This document shows positions 1 through 8,867 of a stretch of 64,000 nt of DNA, in pieces. How positions within the stretch are numbered: the first letter of the stretch is position 1; each line of letters begins with the position of its first letter. Origin of the DNA: Janthinobacterium sp. BJB426 (GTDB lineage Bacteria; Pseudomonadota; Gammaproteobacteria; Burkholderiales; Burkholderiaceae_D); contig NZ_PDZL01000003.1 in assembly GCF_002735705.1 (NCBI RefSeq), positions 456,516 to 520,515 on the forward strand. Direction: 5' to 3'. The notes below the pieces were generated by a model that saw only the letters and a program-made list of their open reading frames with translations, was not told where the DNA came from and searched no databases. The translations under genes and the position numbers were made by a program.

Positions 1-2
1 CG

Positions 3-3000
3 CGCCAGTGCGACGTGCTGATCGTGCCGGCCACCACGGCGCTGGTGCGCCTGGCGCCGCCGTCCTTTTTGGCCGCCTACACCTTCTTCTTCAAGAAGGG
101 CGAAAAACTCGACGAAGCGCGCCTGAAGTCGCAGCTGACCCTGGCCGGCTACAGCCATGTCTCGCAGGTGATGTCGCCCGGCGAATACTCGGTGCGTGGC
201 GGCTTGCTCGACCTGTTCCCCATGGGTTCGGCCCTGCCCTACCGGCTCGACCTGTTCGGTGACACCATCGAGACCATCCGCACGTTTGACGCCGACACCC
301 AGCGCTCGCTGTACCCCGTGCACGAAGTGCGGCTGCTGCCGGGGCGTGAATTCCCCATGGACGAAGCGGCGCGCACCACCTTCCGCAACCGCTGGCGCGA
401 GCAGTTCGAAGGCGATCCATCGCGCTCGGTCGTCTACAAGGACATCAGCAGCGGCATCGCCTCGGCCGGCATCGAATATTATCTGCCCCTGTTCTTCGAG
501 CAGACGGCCACCTTGTTCGACTATCTGCCAGAAGACGCCTCGCTGGCCCTGGTGGGCGAGATCGATGCGGCCATCGGTCGCTTCTGGACCGATACCCAGT
601 CGCGCTACCGCTTTTTAAAAGCGGACCGCGAACGGCCGATTTTGCCGCCGGAATCGCTGTTCCTGTCCGACGAGCAGTTCTTCGGCCTGGCCAAGCCGTA
701 TCCGCGCCTGGCGATCGCCAAATCGAACGATGCGCTGGCGTCCGAACTGTCGGCGCCCGTGCCGAACATCGCCGTCAACCGCCGCGCCGACGACCCGCTG
801 GCCAACCTGCGCAGCTACCTGCTGCAATCGGGCCGCCGCGTGATGATCTGCGCCGAATCGAACGGCCGCCGCGAAACCTTGCAGCAGTACTTCACCGAAT
901 ACGATCTGCACCTGACGCCGGTGGAAGGCAGTGACGGCTTCCTGCAGTCCGACGCCAAGCTGATGCTGGGTGTGGCGCCGCTGCACGCGGGCTTCGAACT
1001 GTTTACGCCGGAAGGTAATTTATCCTTCATCACCGAGACGGAACTGTATGCCGGTTCCGGTCGCAGGATCGGCACCAAGAAACAGGAAGGCGTGACGCAG
1101 GTCGAGTCGATGGTGCGCGACCTGTCGGAGCTGAAAATCGGCGACCCCGTGGTGCACATCAACCACGGCATCGGGCGCTACATGGGCTTGACCAGCATGG
1201 ACCTGGGCGAAGGCGAGACGGAATTTTTGCACCTCGAATACGCCAAGGACACGAAACTGTACGTGCCCGTATCGCAGCTGCATGTGATCTCGCGCTATTC
1301 GGGCGCTTCGCCGGAAGACGCGCCGTTGCACTCGCTCGGTTCGGGCCAGTGGGAAAAAGCGAAGAAGCGCGCGGCCGAACAGGTGCGCGACACGGCTGCC
1401 GAACTGCTCAACCTGTATGCGCGCCGCGCCCTGCGCCAGGGCCACTCGTTCGAATTCTCGTCGCACGACTACCAGCGCTTCGCCGACAGCTTCGGCTTCG
1501 ACGAGACGCCGGACCAGGCCGAGGCCATCCACAACGTCATCAAGGACATGACTTCCGGCAAACCGATGGACCGCCTCGTGTGCGGCGACGTCGGCTTCGG
1601 CAAGACGGAAGTGGCGCTGCGCGCCGCCTTCATCGCCGTCATGGGCGGCAAGCAGGTAGCCATCCTGGCGCCCACCACCCTGCTGGCGGAGCAGCATGCA
1701 CAGACCTTCGCCGACCGCTTCGCCGACTGGCCCGTGCGCATCGCGGAATTGTCGCGCTTCCGCAGCGGCAAGGAGATCACGCAGGCGTTCAAGGGCATGG
1801 CCGACGGCACCATCGACATCGTCATCGGCACGCACAAGCTGCTGTCCGACGACGTCAAGTTTACCCGCCTGGGCCTCGTCATCATCGACGAAGAACACAG
1901 GTTCGGCGTGCGCCAGAAGGAAGCCCTGAAAGCCTTGCGCGCGGAAGTGGACGTGCTGACCCTGACGGCCACGCCGATCCCGCGCACCCTGGGCATGGCG
2001 CTGGAAGGCTTGCGCGACTTTTCCATCATCGCCACGGCGCCGCAAAAGCGCCTGGCAATCAAGACTTTTGTCCGCAGCGAGGGCGAAGCCATCATCCGCG
2101 AAGCGTGCTTGCGCGAACTCAAACGGGGCGGCCAGATCTACTTCCTGCACAACGAGGTGGAAACCATCCAGAACCGCCTGGCCATGCTGACGGAATTGCT
2201 GCCCGAGGCGCGCATCGCCGTCGCGCACGGCCAGATGCACGAGCGCGACCTGGAAAAGGTCATGCGCGACTTCGTCGCCCAGCGTTTCAATATTTTGCTG
2301 TGCACGACCATCATTGAAACCGGCATCGACGTGCCGACGGCGAACACCATCATCATGCACCGCGCCGACAAGTTCGGCCTGGCGCAGCTGCACCAGTTGC
2401 GCGGCCGCGTCGGACGCTCGCATCACCAGGCCTACGCCTACCTGCTGGTGCACGACGTGCAGGGCCTGACGAAGCTGGCGCAGCGCCGCCTTGACGCCAT
2501 CCAGCAGATGGAAGAACTGGGCAGCGGCTTTTACCTGGCCATGCACGACCTGGAAATCCGCGGCGCCGGCGAGGTGCTGGGCGAGAGCCAGTCGGGCGAG
2601 ATGACGGAAATCGGCTTCCAGCTGTATTCGGACATGCTCAACGAAGCCGTGCGCTCGCTGAAAGCGGGCAAGGAGCCTGACCTGGCGGCGCCGCTGGCCT
2701 CGACCACCGAGATCAACCTGCACGTGCCGGCCCTGCTGCCGGCCGATTTCTGCGGCGACGTGCACGAGCGCCTGTCGATCTACAAGCGCCTGGCCAACTG
2801 CGCCACGCAGGAAAAGATCGACGACATCCAGGAAGAGCTGATCGACCGCTTCGGCAAGCTGCCCGACGCCGTCAAGGCCCTGGTCGAGACGCACCGTTTG
2901 CGCATCGCGGCGAAAACCGTGGGCATCGTCAAGATCGACGTGCATGGCGAGGCGGCTACCCTGCAATTCATGGCCAAGCCGCCGATCGACCCGATGCGCA

Positions 3001-3134
3001 TCATCGACTTGATCCAGAAGAACCGCCATATCAAGCTGCATGGCCAGGACAAGCTGAAAATCACGGCCACCATGCCGGACCTGGCCGCGCGCGTGACGCA
3101 GATCAAGACCACCATCAAGCAATTGACGGTTTAG
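3..3134 (+). CDS. mfd: Transcription-repair coupling factor Mfd (5' end outside window)
   Basis: The protein removes RNA polymerase stalled at DNA lesions and recruits UvrA. About 1,043 codons are visible; the family is about 1,150 residues, so roughly the first 100 are missing. The visible part starts inside the N-terminal UvrB-like module. The RNA-polymerase-interacting (CarD-like) segment follows near 1130-1330 (GDPVVHINHGIGRYMGL). The superfamily 2 translocase has Walker A GDVGFGKTE near 1585 and a DEEH box (IIDEEHRFG) near 1882, then the QLRGRVGR helicase motif near 2390 and the C-terminal TRCF domain. The reading frame is open to the window edge and ends at TAG 3132-3134. serB begins 31 bases later on the same strand. 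Identification is secure. Confidence 0.97.
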   Translation, partial: RQCDVLIVPATTALVRLAPPSFLAAYTFFFKKGEKLDEARLKSQLTLAGYSHVSQVMSPGEYSVRGGLLDLFPMGSALPYRLDLFGDTIETIRTFDADTQRSLYPVHEVRLLPGREFPMDEAARTTFRNRWREQFEGDPSRSVVYKDISSGIASAGIEYYLPLFFEQTATLFDYLPEDASLALVGEIDAAIGRFWTDTQSRYRFLKADRERPILPPESLFLSDEQFFGLAKPYPRLAIAKSNDALASELSAPVPNIAVNRRADDPLANLRSYLLQSGRRVMICAESNGRRETLQQYFTEYDLHLTPVEGSDGFLQSDAKLMLGVAPLHAGFELFTPEGNLSFITETELYAGSGRRIGTKKQEGVTQVESMVRDLSELKIGDPVVHINHGIGRYMGLTSMDLGEGETEFLHLEYAKDTKLYVPVSQLHVISRYSGASPEDAPLHSLGSGQWEKAKKRAAEQVRDTAAELLNLYARRALRQGHSFEFSSHDYQRFADSFGFDETPDQAEAIHNVIKDMTSGKPMDRLVCGDVGFGKTEVALRAAFIAVMGGKQVAILAPTTLLAEQHAQTFADRFADWPVRIAELSRFRSGKEITQAFKGMADGTIDIVIGTHKLLSDDVKFTRLGLVIIDEEHRFGVRQKEALKALRAEVDVLTLTATPIPRTLGMALEGLRDFSIIATAPQKRLAIKTFVRSEGEAIIREACLRELKRGGQIYFLHNEVETIQNRLAMLTELLPEARIAVAHGQMHERDLEKVMRDFVAQRFNILLCTTIIETGIDVPTANTIIMHRADKFGLAQLHQLRGRVGRSHHQAYAYLLVHDVQGLTKLAQRRLDAIQQMEELGSGFYLAMHDLEIRGAGEVLGESQSGEMTEIGFQLYSDMLNEAVRSLKAGKEPDLAAPLASTTEINLHVPALLPADFCGDVHERLSIYKRLANCATQEKIDDIQEELIDRFGKLPDAVKALVETHRLRIAAKTVGIVKIDVHGEAATLQFMAKPPIDPMRIIDLIQKNRHIKLHGQDKLKITATMPDLAARVTQIKTTIKQLTV

Positions 3135-3165
3135 ACTATTTCTATCTTTTATGCAGGGCTGACCC

Positions 3166-4032
3166 ATGACCAATACCAAGACCATCACCATGAATCTGAT
3201 CCTGCAGGGCCTGGACGGCGATAGCGCACGCCTCGAGCGCATCGCCGCGCTGGCCGCGCCGACGTCCATCACGCGCCTGGGTCCGAACGCCGTGCGCTGC
3301 GAACAGATCGCCTACTCGCCCGCGCTGCGCCCCACCATCGAAGTGGCGGCCCAGGCGGCGCAGCTGGACGCCACCTACATGATGGGCCAGCGCGAACTGG
3401 CCGAATTCAAGCTCGTGGCGATGGACATGGATTCGACCCTGATCACCATCGAGTGCATCGATGAAATCGCCGACATGCAGGGCCTCAAACCGCAAGTGGC
3501 GGCCATCACGGAAGCGGCCATGCGCGGCGAACTCGATTTTGCCGCCAGCCTGAAACAGCGCGTGGCCCTGCTCGAAGGCCTCGATGCGTCGGCCCTGCAG
3601 CGCGTCTACGACGAGCGTTTGAAACTGTCGCCGGGCGCGGAAGCCATGCTGGCGGCCGTGCAGAAAGCCGGCCTGAAAACCCTGCTGGTGTCGGGCGGCT
3701 TTACCTTCTTCACCGAGCGCCTGAAACAGCGCCTGGGCCTCGACTACACGCATGCGAACGAACTGGAAATCGTCGACGGCAAGCTGACAGGCAAAGTCAT
3801 CGGCGGCATCGTCGACGCCGAGGAAAAGCAGCGCACGGTGGAGCGCGTGTGTGCGGAGCTGGGAATTTCCCCATCCGAGGCCATCGTCATGGGCGACGGC
3901 GCCAACGACTTGAAAATGATGGGCATCGCCGGCCTGTCCGTGGCCTTCCGCGCCAAGCCCGTGGTGCGCTCGCAGGCCGACGTGGCGCTGAACTTCGTGG
4001 GACTCGATGGCTTGCTCAATGTATTGACCTGA
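3166..4032 (+). CDS. serB: Phosphoserine phosphatase SerB
   Basis: This 288-residue HAD-family phosphatase carries out the last step of serine biosynthesis, converting O-phosphoserine to serine. The catalytic motif I, DMDSTLI, supplies Asp87 (nucleophile) and Asp89. Motif II is the SGGFTFF segment. Motif III/IV is GDGANDLKM near residue 245. The length fits the SerB group without a full E. coli-like N-terminal ACT extension. An in-frame ATG at 3190 is an alternative start, but ATG 3166 follows the mfd stop closely and fits the family. It is probably co-transcribed with mfd. Confidence 0.95.
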   Translation: MTNTKTITMNLILQGLDGDSARLERIAALAAPTSITRLGPNAVRCEQIAYSPALRPTIEVAAQAAQLDATYMMGQRELAEFKLVAMDMDSTLITIECIDEIADMQGLKPQVAAITEAAMRGELDFAASLKQRVALLEGLDASALQRVYDERLKLSPGAEAMLAAVQKAGLKTLLVSGGFTFFTERLKQRLGLDYTHANELEIVDGKLTGKVIGGIVDAEEKQRTVERVCAELGISPSEAIVMGDGANDLKMMGIAGLSVAFRAKPVVRSQADVALNFVGLDGLLNVLT

Positions 4033-4115
4033 GTTGACTCTCTCTGGCGGACGGTGCGCGCAGGGATGCATATTTTTGCTATATTGCAAACTTATGATCA
4101 TTCCGCCAACCCACC

Positions 4116-4859
4116 GTGAAAGTACACCGCATGCCGCCACCGCTGCCAGAAGAGATACAACGCCACCTGGATGTGTTTGTCGCCGCCGCGCAAGGCGCGT
4201 TTGGTGACGACCTTGCCGCCGCCGTGCTGTTTGGCTCGGCCGCCGATGGCCAGGTGCGCGCCACCTCCGACGTCAACCTGCTGTTGCTGCTCAAGCGCTT
4301 TACGCCGCAGGCGGCCGATGCGCTGCGCGGGCCCTTGCGCCTGGCGCACGCCGCCATCGATCTGCAGGTAATGTTCCTGCTCGAGAGCGAATTGACGCAG
4401 GCCGCCGACGCCTTCGCCGTCAAGTTCGCCGACATCATCGCGCGCCACAAGGTGCTGCATGGCGCTGACCCTTTTGCCAGTCTGCACACCAGCCGCGACG
4501 CCGTGCTACGCCGGCTGCGGCAAGTGCTGCTGAACCAGCAGGTGCGCATGCGCGAACGGTATATGCTATTGAGCCTGAATGAAGAACAGCTGGCCGGCGC
4601 CATCGCCGACGCGGCCGGCCCGCTGCGCTCGGCCGCAGCGTCCCTGGCGCAGCTGGAGGGCAAGCCTGGGCTGTCTGGCAAGCAGGCGCTCGAAGCGTTT
4701 GTCGACCAGCTGGGCGAGCCGGCCCTGCACACGGCCCTGCAAGCCATGTCGGCGGCGCGCGAAACGGCGCGCCTGGCGCCGGGGCAGGCCCTGCCCGCCT
4801 TTACGGGCTTGATGACGATTACCGGACACTTGCGCGAACACGCGGAGCAGATGCGGTGA
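4116..4859 (+). CDS. Nucleotidyltransferase-fold protein with altered catalytic motif
   Basis: This 247-residue soluble protein has an N-terminal minimal-nucleotidyltransferase signature: FGSAADGQ followed ten residues after the GS by DVN. The usual motif is GS-x(n)-D-x-D, so the second metal-binding acid is Asn here. A later acid lies in IDLQVMF. The C-terminal half is helical and Ala/Leu-rich, with no recognised domain. Two starts are possible, GTG 4116 and ATG 4131. The second gives MPPPLPEEIQ and is equally plausible. Its stop overlaps the GTG start of the next gene by four bases (GTGA), so it is translationally coupled to the TIGR04222/DUF692 cassette. Its role there is unknown. Confidence 0.7.
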   Translation: MKVHRMPPPLPEEIQRHLDVFVAAAQGAFGDDLAAAVLFGSAADGQVRATSDVNLLLLLKRFTPQAADALRGPLRLAHAAIDLQVMFLLESELTQAADAFAVKFADIIARHKVLHGADPFASLHTSRDAVLRRLRQVLLNQQVRMRERYMLLSLNEEQLAGAIADAAGPLRSAAASLAQLEGKPGLSGKQALEAFVDQLGEPALHTALQAMSAARETARLAPGQALPAFTGLMTITGHLREHAEQMR

Positions 4860-5779
4860 ACGGCTTCAATCCCTTTGACTGGAGCGGGCCCTGGTTCCTG
4901 CTGGCCTACCTGATCTTCGGCGCGCTCGTGTATTACAGCGTGCGCGAACTGCTGATACGCATGGAATTGCGCAATCCGCACGCCCAGCTGTCGCTGGCCG
5001 ATGATCCCTACCGCATCGCCTTCCTGCGCGGCGGCGCCCTCGAAGCCGTGAAAATTGCCGCCATCGTGCTGGTCGACCGCGGCTTGCTGCGCGCCGATGG
5101 CCCGCTGCTGGAAACGGCCAGCGCCGACAGCCTGCGCTTCGCCAGCCATGACATCGAACGCGACGTGCTGCAGCTGTACCTGGGCCGCCAGGGCCACAGC
5201 AAGGAACTGGCCGAGCAGGCGGACATGCTGCCATCGTGCCGCGCCTACCAGGACACCTTGACCCGGCAGGAATTGCTGGTCGGCCCGCCGCTGCTGCGCC
5301 GGCGCGAACGCATCACTTGGCCCGCGCACTATTTGCTGCTGACGGTGGCCGCCGTCAAGGCCGTCATCGCCATCAGCCGCCAGCACTACAACCTGCTGTT
5401 CCTGGCGCTGCTGCTGGCGATCTTCCTGCTCATGCTGCGCGGCTTGCGCACCCAGCCGACCAGCTGGAGCGCGCAGCGGCTGCTGACCGACCTGCGCATG
5501 CTGTTTGGCCGCCTGAACATGCGCGCGGCGCGCCTGCAGGCGGGCAGCAGCAGCGCCGACATGGCACTGCTGGCCGCCATCTTCGGCCTCGGCGCCCTGC
5601 CCTTGTCCGTGTACGCCTATGTCGCCGAGCTGTACCCGGTACCCCGGCAAAACACGGGCGGCGACTCGTCATCCGGTGGCACGGGCGACTCGTCATCGGG
5701 CGGTGGCGATGGCGGTGGCGGCGATGGCGGCGGCAGCGGCTGTGGCGGTTGCGGCGGTGGCGGCGGCTGTGGCAGCTAG
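4856..5779 (+). CDS. TIGR04222-type membrane protein with Gly/Cys-rich C-terminal tail
   Basis: This 307-residue protein has an N-terminal membrane segment (WFLLAYLIFGALVYYSV), a soluble middle part (RIAFLRGGALEAVKIAAIVL) and further hydrophobic segments near residues 155-190 and 235-255. It ends in a Gly/Ser/Asp-rich stretch carrying three cysteines, C296, C299 and C305, in a GCGGCGGGGGCG context. This layout matches the TIGR04222 family, whose low-complexity Cys/Gly tails are known to sit next to DUF692 genes. The start is GTG 4856, overlapping the previous stop. The tail is the probable substrate of the DUF692 enzyme encoded next; that is inference from family context. The family assignment is by eye. 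Confidence 0.75.
   Translation: MNGFNPFDWSGPWFLLAYLIFGALVYYSVRELLIRMELRNPHAQLSLADDPYRIAFLRGGALEAVKIAAIVLVDRGLLRADGPLLETASADSLRFASHDIERDVLQLYLGRQGHSKELAEQADMLPSCRAYQDTLTRQELLVGPPLLRRRERITWPAHYLLLTVAAVKAVIAISRQHYNLLFLALLLAIFLLMLRGLRTQPTSWSAQRLLTDLRMLFGRLNMRAARLQAGSSSADMALLAAIFGLGALPLSVYAYVAELYPVPRQNTGGDSSSGGTGDSSSGGGDGGGGDGGGSGCGGCGGGGGCGS
5660..5697 (+). repeat. Two-copy 14-base direct repeat in the TIGR04222 tail
   Basis: The sequence ggcgactcgtcatc occurs at 5660-5673 and again at 5684-5697, a 24-base period. It encodes two GDSSSGG units at the start of the low-complexity tail. This suggests the spacer before the Cys region has grown by duplication. Confidence 0.8.
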
Positions 5780-6623
5780 CCAGAGGGCCGCACGCGACCG
5801 CGTCGGCCTGGGCTGGCGCGGCGAACTGGCTGCCGGCATCCTGTCCAACCTGGCGCAGATCGACGTGCTGGAAGTGATCGCCGACGATTACTACCACGCC
5901 TCGGGCGCCGGCATCGCTGCCTTGGGCAGCCTGGCGCGCCAGGTGCCTGTCAGCCTGCACGGCGTCGGCATGGGGCTGGCGTCGACGATTCCCGCCGACC
6001 CGCGCCGCCTGCATGCGATGGCGCGCCTGATGCGGCAGGTGCAAGCCGAATCCTGGTCCGAGCACCTGAGTTTCGTGCGCGCCGGCGGCGTGGAAATCGG
6101 CCACCTGGCCGCGCCGCCCCGCACGCCCCAGAGCGCCGGCGGCGCAGTGGCCAATATCGCGCTGGCCACGCGCATCGTCGGCAGCGCGCCGCTGATGGAA
6201 AACATCGCCACCCTGGTCCAGCCGCCCGCCAGCACGATGGACGAAGCCGCATGGCTGACGCAAATCGTCGACGGCGCGCAAGTGCCGCTGCTGCTCGACC
6301 TGCACAACCTGTATGCGAATGCCGTCAATGTTGGCGAGGCGCCGGAGGAATTGCTGCTGCGCTTTCCCCTGGACAGGGTCGGCGCCGTGCACCTGAGCGG
6401 CGGCCACTGGATAGCCGCGCCGGGCGGCGGCCAGCGCCTGCTGGACGACCATCTGCACGACGTGCCGCCCGCCGTCTTCGCCTTATTGACCCAGCTGGCG
6501 CGCCATGCTCCCCAGCCCTTGACGGTGATCGTCGAACGCGACGGCAATTACCCGTCGTTCGAGCACGTGCTGGGCCAGCTGGAGCTGGCGCGCGCGGCCT
6601 TGCGCGCGGGGCGGAGCGCATGA
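5769..6623 (+). CDS. DUF692 / MNIO family (MbnB-like) non-heme iron oxidase
   Basis: This TIM-barrel protein of about 284 residues belongs to DUF692 (PF05114), now known as multinuclear non-heme iron-dependent oxidases. Members modify Cys, Asp or other residues in peptides (MbnB in methanobactin synthesis is the best studied). Candidate metal-ligand segments are SLHGVGMGL, SEHLSF, DLHNLYANAVN, HLSGGHW, DDHLHDVP and VERDGNYPSFE. The frame is open further upstream, but that part runs through the Cys tail of the previous gene. GTG 5769 (VAASQRAARDRVGLGW) puts the conserved VGLGWR near the N terminus and overlaps the previous stop by 11 bases. The end overlaps the next ATG by four bases. The start is moderately certain. 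Confidence 0.88.
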   Translation: MAASQRAARDRVGLGWRGELAAGILSNLAQIDVLEVIADDYYHASGAGIAALGSLARQVPVSLHGVGMGLASTIPADPRRLHAMARLMRQVQAESWSEHLSFVRAGGVEIGHLAAPPRTPQSAGGAVANIALATRIVGSAPLMENIATLVQPPASTMDEAAWLTQIVDGAQVPLLLDLHNLYANAVNVGEAPEELLLRFPLDRVGAVHLSGGHWIAAPGGGQRLLDDHLHDVPPAVFALLTQLARHAPQPLTVIVERDGNYPSFEHVLGQLELARAALRAGRSA

Positions 6624-6877
6624 GCACCCCCGCCCTGGAAACCTATCTGGCAAGGCTGTACACGGACGACGTCCTGCGTGCAGCCTTCCTGCTCGATCCC
6701 CATGCGCAAGCCTTGCTGCATGGCTTGTCGCCGCAGGAAGCGGAGGCGATGGCGGCGATCGATCGCGTCGGCCTGCAAATGGCGGCGGCCAGCTATCGCG
6801 CCAAGCGGTCCGCGCACGGTAGCAGGGCCACGCCGGCGCAACCCTGGTGGCGCCGGCTGCTGGCTGCCTGGACCTGA
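6620..6877 (+). CDS. Small helical partner protein of the DUF692 cassette
   Basis: This 85-residue protein starts at ATG 6620, overlapping the DUF692 stop (ATGA). It is predicted largely helical, with TYLARLYTDDVLRAAFLLDP followed by a HGLSPQEAEAMAAIDRVGLQ segment. It ends in a basic, Trp-rich tail (PWWRRLLAAWT). I cannot assign a family. DUF692 enzymes usually need a small partner protein (MbnC or DUF2063 type) for leader or substrate recognition, and the position suggests this role, which is inference. It ends four bases before the convergent serine hydrolase gene. Confidence 0.7.
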   Translation: MSTPALETYLARLYTDDVLRAAFLLDPHAQALLHGLSPQEAEAMAAIDRVGLQMAAASYRAKRSAHGSRATPAQPWWRRLLAAWT

Positions 6878-6881
6878 CAGC

Positions 6882-8804
6882 CTACAGGTGCCACAGCCGC
6901 AGCGGCAGCAGTCCCCACCAGGCCAGCACCAGCAGCAGCTGCAAGGCCGCCAGCAAGGCGACCCAATCCCATTTCGCCCAAGAACCCGCCTCGGCCGCCG
7001 TGCCGCGGCTGCGCCAGCAGCGGGCCAGGCCGAACGCCGTCGCCAGCGGCAGCGCACCCGTCGCCAGCGCCAGCAGCACGCTGGCGATGGTGACGTCGCC
7101 CAGGCGCAGATAGGACTGGAAATAGAAAAACGGCAGCGGCAGGAGCAGCGCCAGCAGCGACAGCAGGGGCGCAAACAGATGGTCGCCCCGCCCCAGGCTG
7201 CGCCGCGCGGCACGCCACACACCCACCACCAGCACATACAGCAAGCCGGCAGCGCCCAGCGCCAGGCTGCCCCACAGCACCAGCATGCGCAGCATCGACG
7301 CCCGTTCATAGCTGCGCAAGCCGTCGCTGAGCACATGCTTGCCATCCTCCTGCATCAGCACGTGCGACGGCGTGCTGCGGTCGCTGGCGCGGAACAGCAG
7401 GCCGCCCACCGGTTCCAGTTCCTTCGGTTCACCCTGGAACGGGATCAGGAACAGCGATTCGCCATCCCATTTCAGGCGCGTAAAGCCGAAAACGGCATCG
7501 ATCCAGGCCATGCTGGCCATGGGGCTGGGCGACGGTACGTAGACGCCCTGCCAGTTTTCCACCGTGGGCGCGGGCGTGCCGTGCGGGGCCGGCGCGCGCA
7601 GCGGCAGTTCCAGGTCGCGCAGCAGCAGGCGGTTAAAGCGCTCATAGTCGGCCTGCTCGGCATCCGTGTTGAAGGCCACGAAGAAGGCGCTGTCCTGCTC
7701 CGGATAGAGGCACAGCATGGCGCGGAAACCCACGGCCGTGCCAGGGTGGCAGGCGCCCACCACATTGTGGCGGTCGCGCACGGCCAGGGCCAGGCCGTGG
7801 CCTGTTGCCAGGCCCGCCTGCGCCGCATCCGTGCCGGCCGGTTCGGATAAGGCACCCATCAGCGCCAGGTCGATGAAGCGCTTGCCCTGCAGCTTGCCGT
7901 CGCCCATCAGGAATTGCGCCAGCTTGGCCATGTCGGCCGCCGTGGTGGTGAATTGCGCGGCCGGACGCAGGTATTGCGGCACTGCCGGCTGCGCCACGCC
8001 ATGCTCGAAGTGGCCCATGGCCAGGCGCGGATCCGCCTGCGCGCCCGCCTGCGTGCTCATTTGCGTGCTCATTTGCGTACTCATTTGCGTAACATAGGCA
8101 AACGTGCTGTCCGCCATGCCCAGCGGCTGCAGCAGTTGCGCATCGAGATAACGCTCGTACGGCTGGCCCGTGACCTTCTCGATCACCATGCCCAGCAAGC
8201 CATAGCCCATGTTCGAATACGCATAGCGGCTGCCGGGCCGGGCGCGCACGCGCAGCAGATTGCGGTCGCCGTCAAAGGCGGCGGCCAGCGGCGTGTCCGG
8301 TGCCGGCTTCAGGCTGAACGCCTGCCAGAAGCGCACATTATCGAGGCCCGAGGTGTGCGCCAGCAGGTGGCGGATGCGCACGGGGTCGCTGGCTTGCCAC
8401 GGGTTGTTCAGCGCCAGTTCCGGCAGCACTTGCTGCAAGGGCGTGTCGAGCGTGAGCCGGTCTTCGCTAACCAGGCGCAAGATGCCCAGCGCCAGCGCCA
8501 CCTTGCCCACGGACCCCACCTGCATGCGCGTGTCCGCCTGCATGGGTATCTGCCTGGCGGCATCACGCAAGCCGGACGCGCCGACCTTGACCGTTCCGTC
8601 AGGCAAGACTTCACTCCAGACGGCGCCCGCCAAACCCTCTTCCTTCAAGCCGGTGGCAAACTCCGCATCCAGGGGCGCGCCGGCGGCATGGGCCACCGTG
8701 GCGCACAGCAGCAAGGCCGGCAAGGCCTTACGCAGCCATGACCTGGCGCACGCGGCCAGGGTGGGATAGCGATCTCGTTTCAAATGTATTCTGCCTTTTT
8801 GCAT
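6882..8804 (-). CDS. Class C beta-lactamase-fold serine hydrolase with C-terminal membrane domain
   Basis: This 640-residue protein has an N-terminal signal (ALPALLLCATVAHAAG, residues 27-42), then a beta-lactamase/penicillin-binding-like domain (PF00144). The catalytic SxxK motif is S98-V-G-K101 and the YxN motif is Y196-S-N. The third motif is less clear, near GACHPGTAVGF. The last 140 residues hold about four hydrophobic segments, so the hydrolase is anchored with its active site outside the cytoplasm. The family includes esterases and D-aminopeptidases; the substrate is unknown. A run of MSTQ units (8049-8096) interrupts the domain around residue 240. It stands alone, convergent with the DUF692 cassette and 63 bases from the divergent next gene. 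Confidence 0.85.
   Translation of the reverse strand: MQKGRIHLKRDRYPTLAACARSWLRKALPALLLCATVAHAAGAPLDAEFATGLKEEGLAGAVWSEVLPDGTVKVGASGLRDAARQIPMQADTRMQVGSVGKVALALGILRLVSEDRLTLDTPLQQVLPELALNNPWQASDPVRIRHLLAHTSGLDNVRFWQAFSLKPAPDTPLAAAFDGDRNLLRVRARPGSRYAYSNMGYGLLGMVIEKVTGQPYERYLDAQLLQPLGMADSTFAYVTQMSTQMSTQMSTQAGAQADPRLAMGHFEHGVAQPAVPQYLRPAAQFTTTAADMAKLAQFLMGDGKLQGKRFIDLALMGALSEPAGTDAAQAGLATGHGLALAVRDRHNVVGACHPGTAVGFRAMLCLYPEQDSAFFVAFNTDAEQADYERFNRLLLRDLELPLRAPAPHGTPAPTVENWQGVYVPSPSPMASMAWIDAVFGFTRLKWDGESLFLIPFQGEPKELEPVGGLLFRASDRSTPSHVLMQEDGKHVLSDGLRSYERASMLRMLVLWGSLALGAAGLLYVLVVGVWRAARRSLGRGDHLFAPLLSLLALLLPLPFFYFQSYLRLGDVTIASVLLALATGALPLATAFGLARCWRSRGTAAEAGSWAKWDWVALLAALQLLLVLAWWGLLPLRLWHL
8049..8096. 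repeat. 12-base tandem repeat in the serine hydrolase gene
   Basis: Four 12-base units lie at 8049-8060, 8061-8072, 8073-8084 and 8085-8096. The first three read (c/t)tgcgt(g/a)ctcat and the fourth is degenerate. On the coding strand they give three MSTQ units preceded by a related VTQ. The period is a multiple of three, so copy change would keep the frame. Confidence 0.85.
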
Positions 8805-8867
8805 GGACTGCGCTGCCGCGCCGCTTTGCTTGTTACAATTAAAAATTGAGCAACGACGGGAGCTTTC

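Noticed and set aside
1020..3272. A 750-codon open frame on the minus strand opposite mfd
   Set aside because: It is a high-GC shadow of mfd with His/Arg/Gln-rich, low-complexity translation and no domain.
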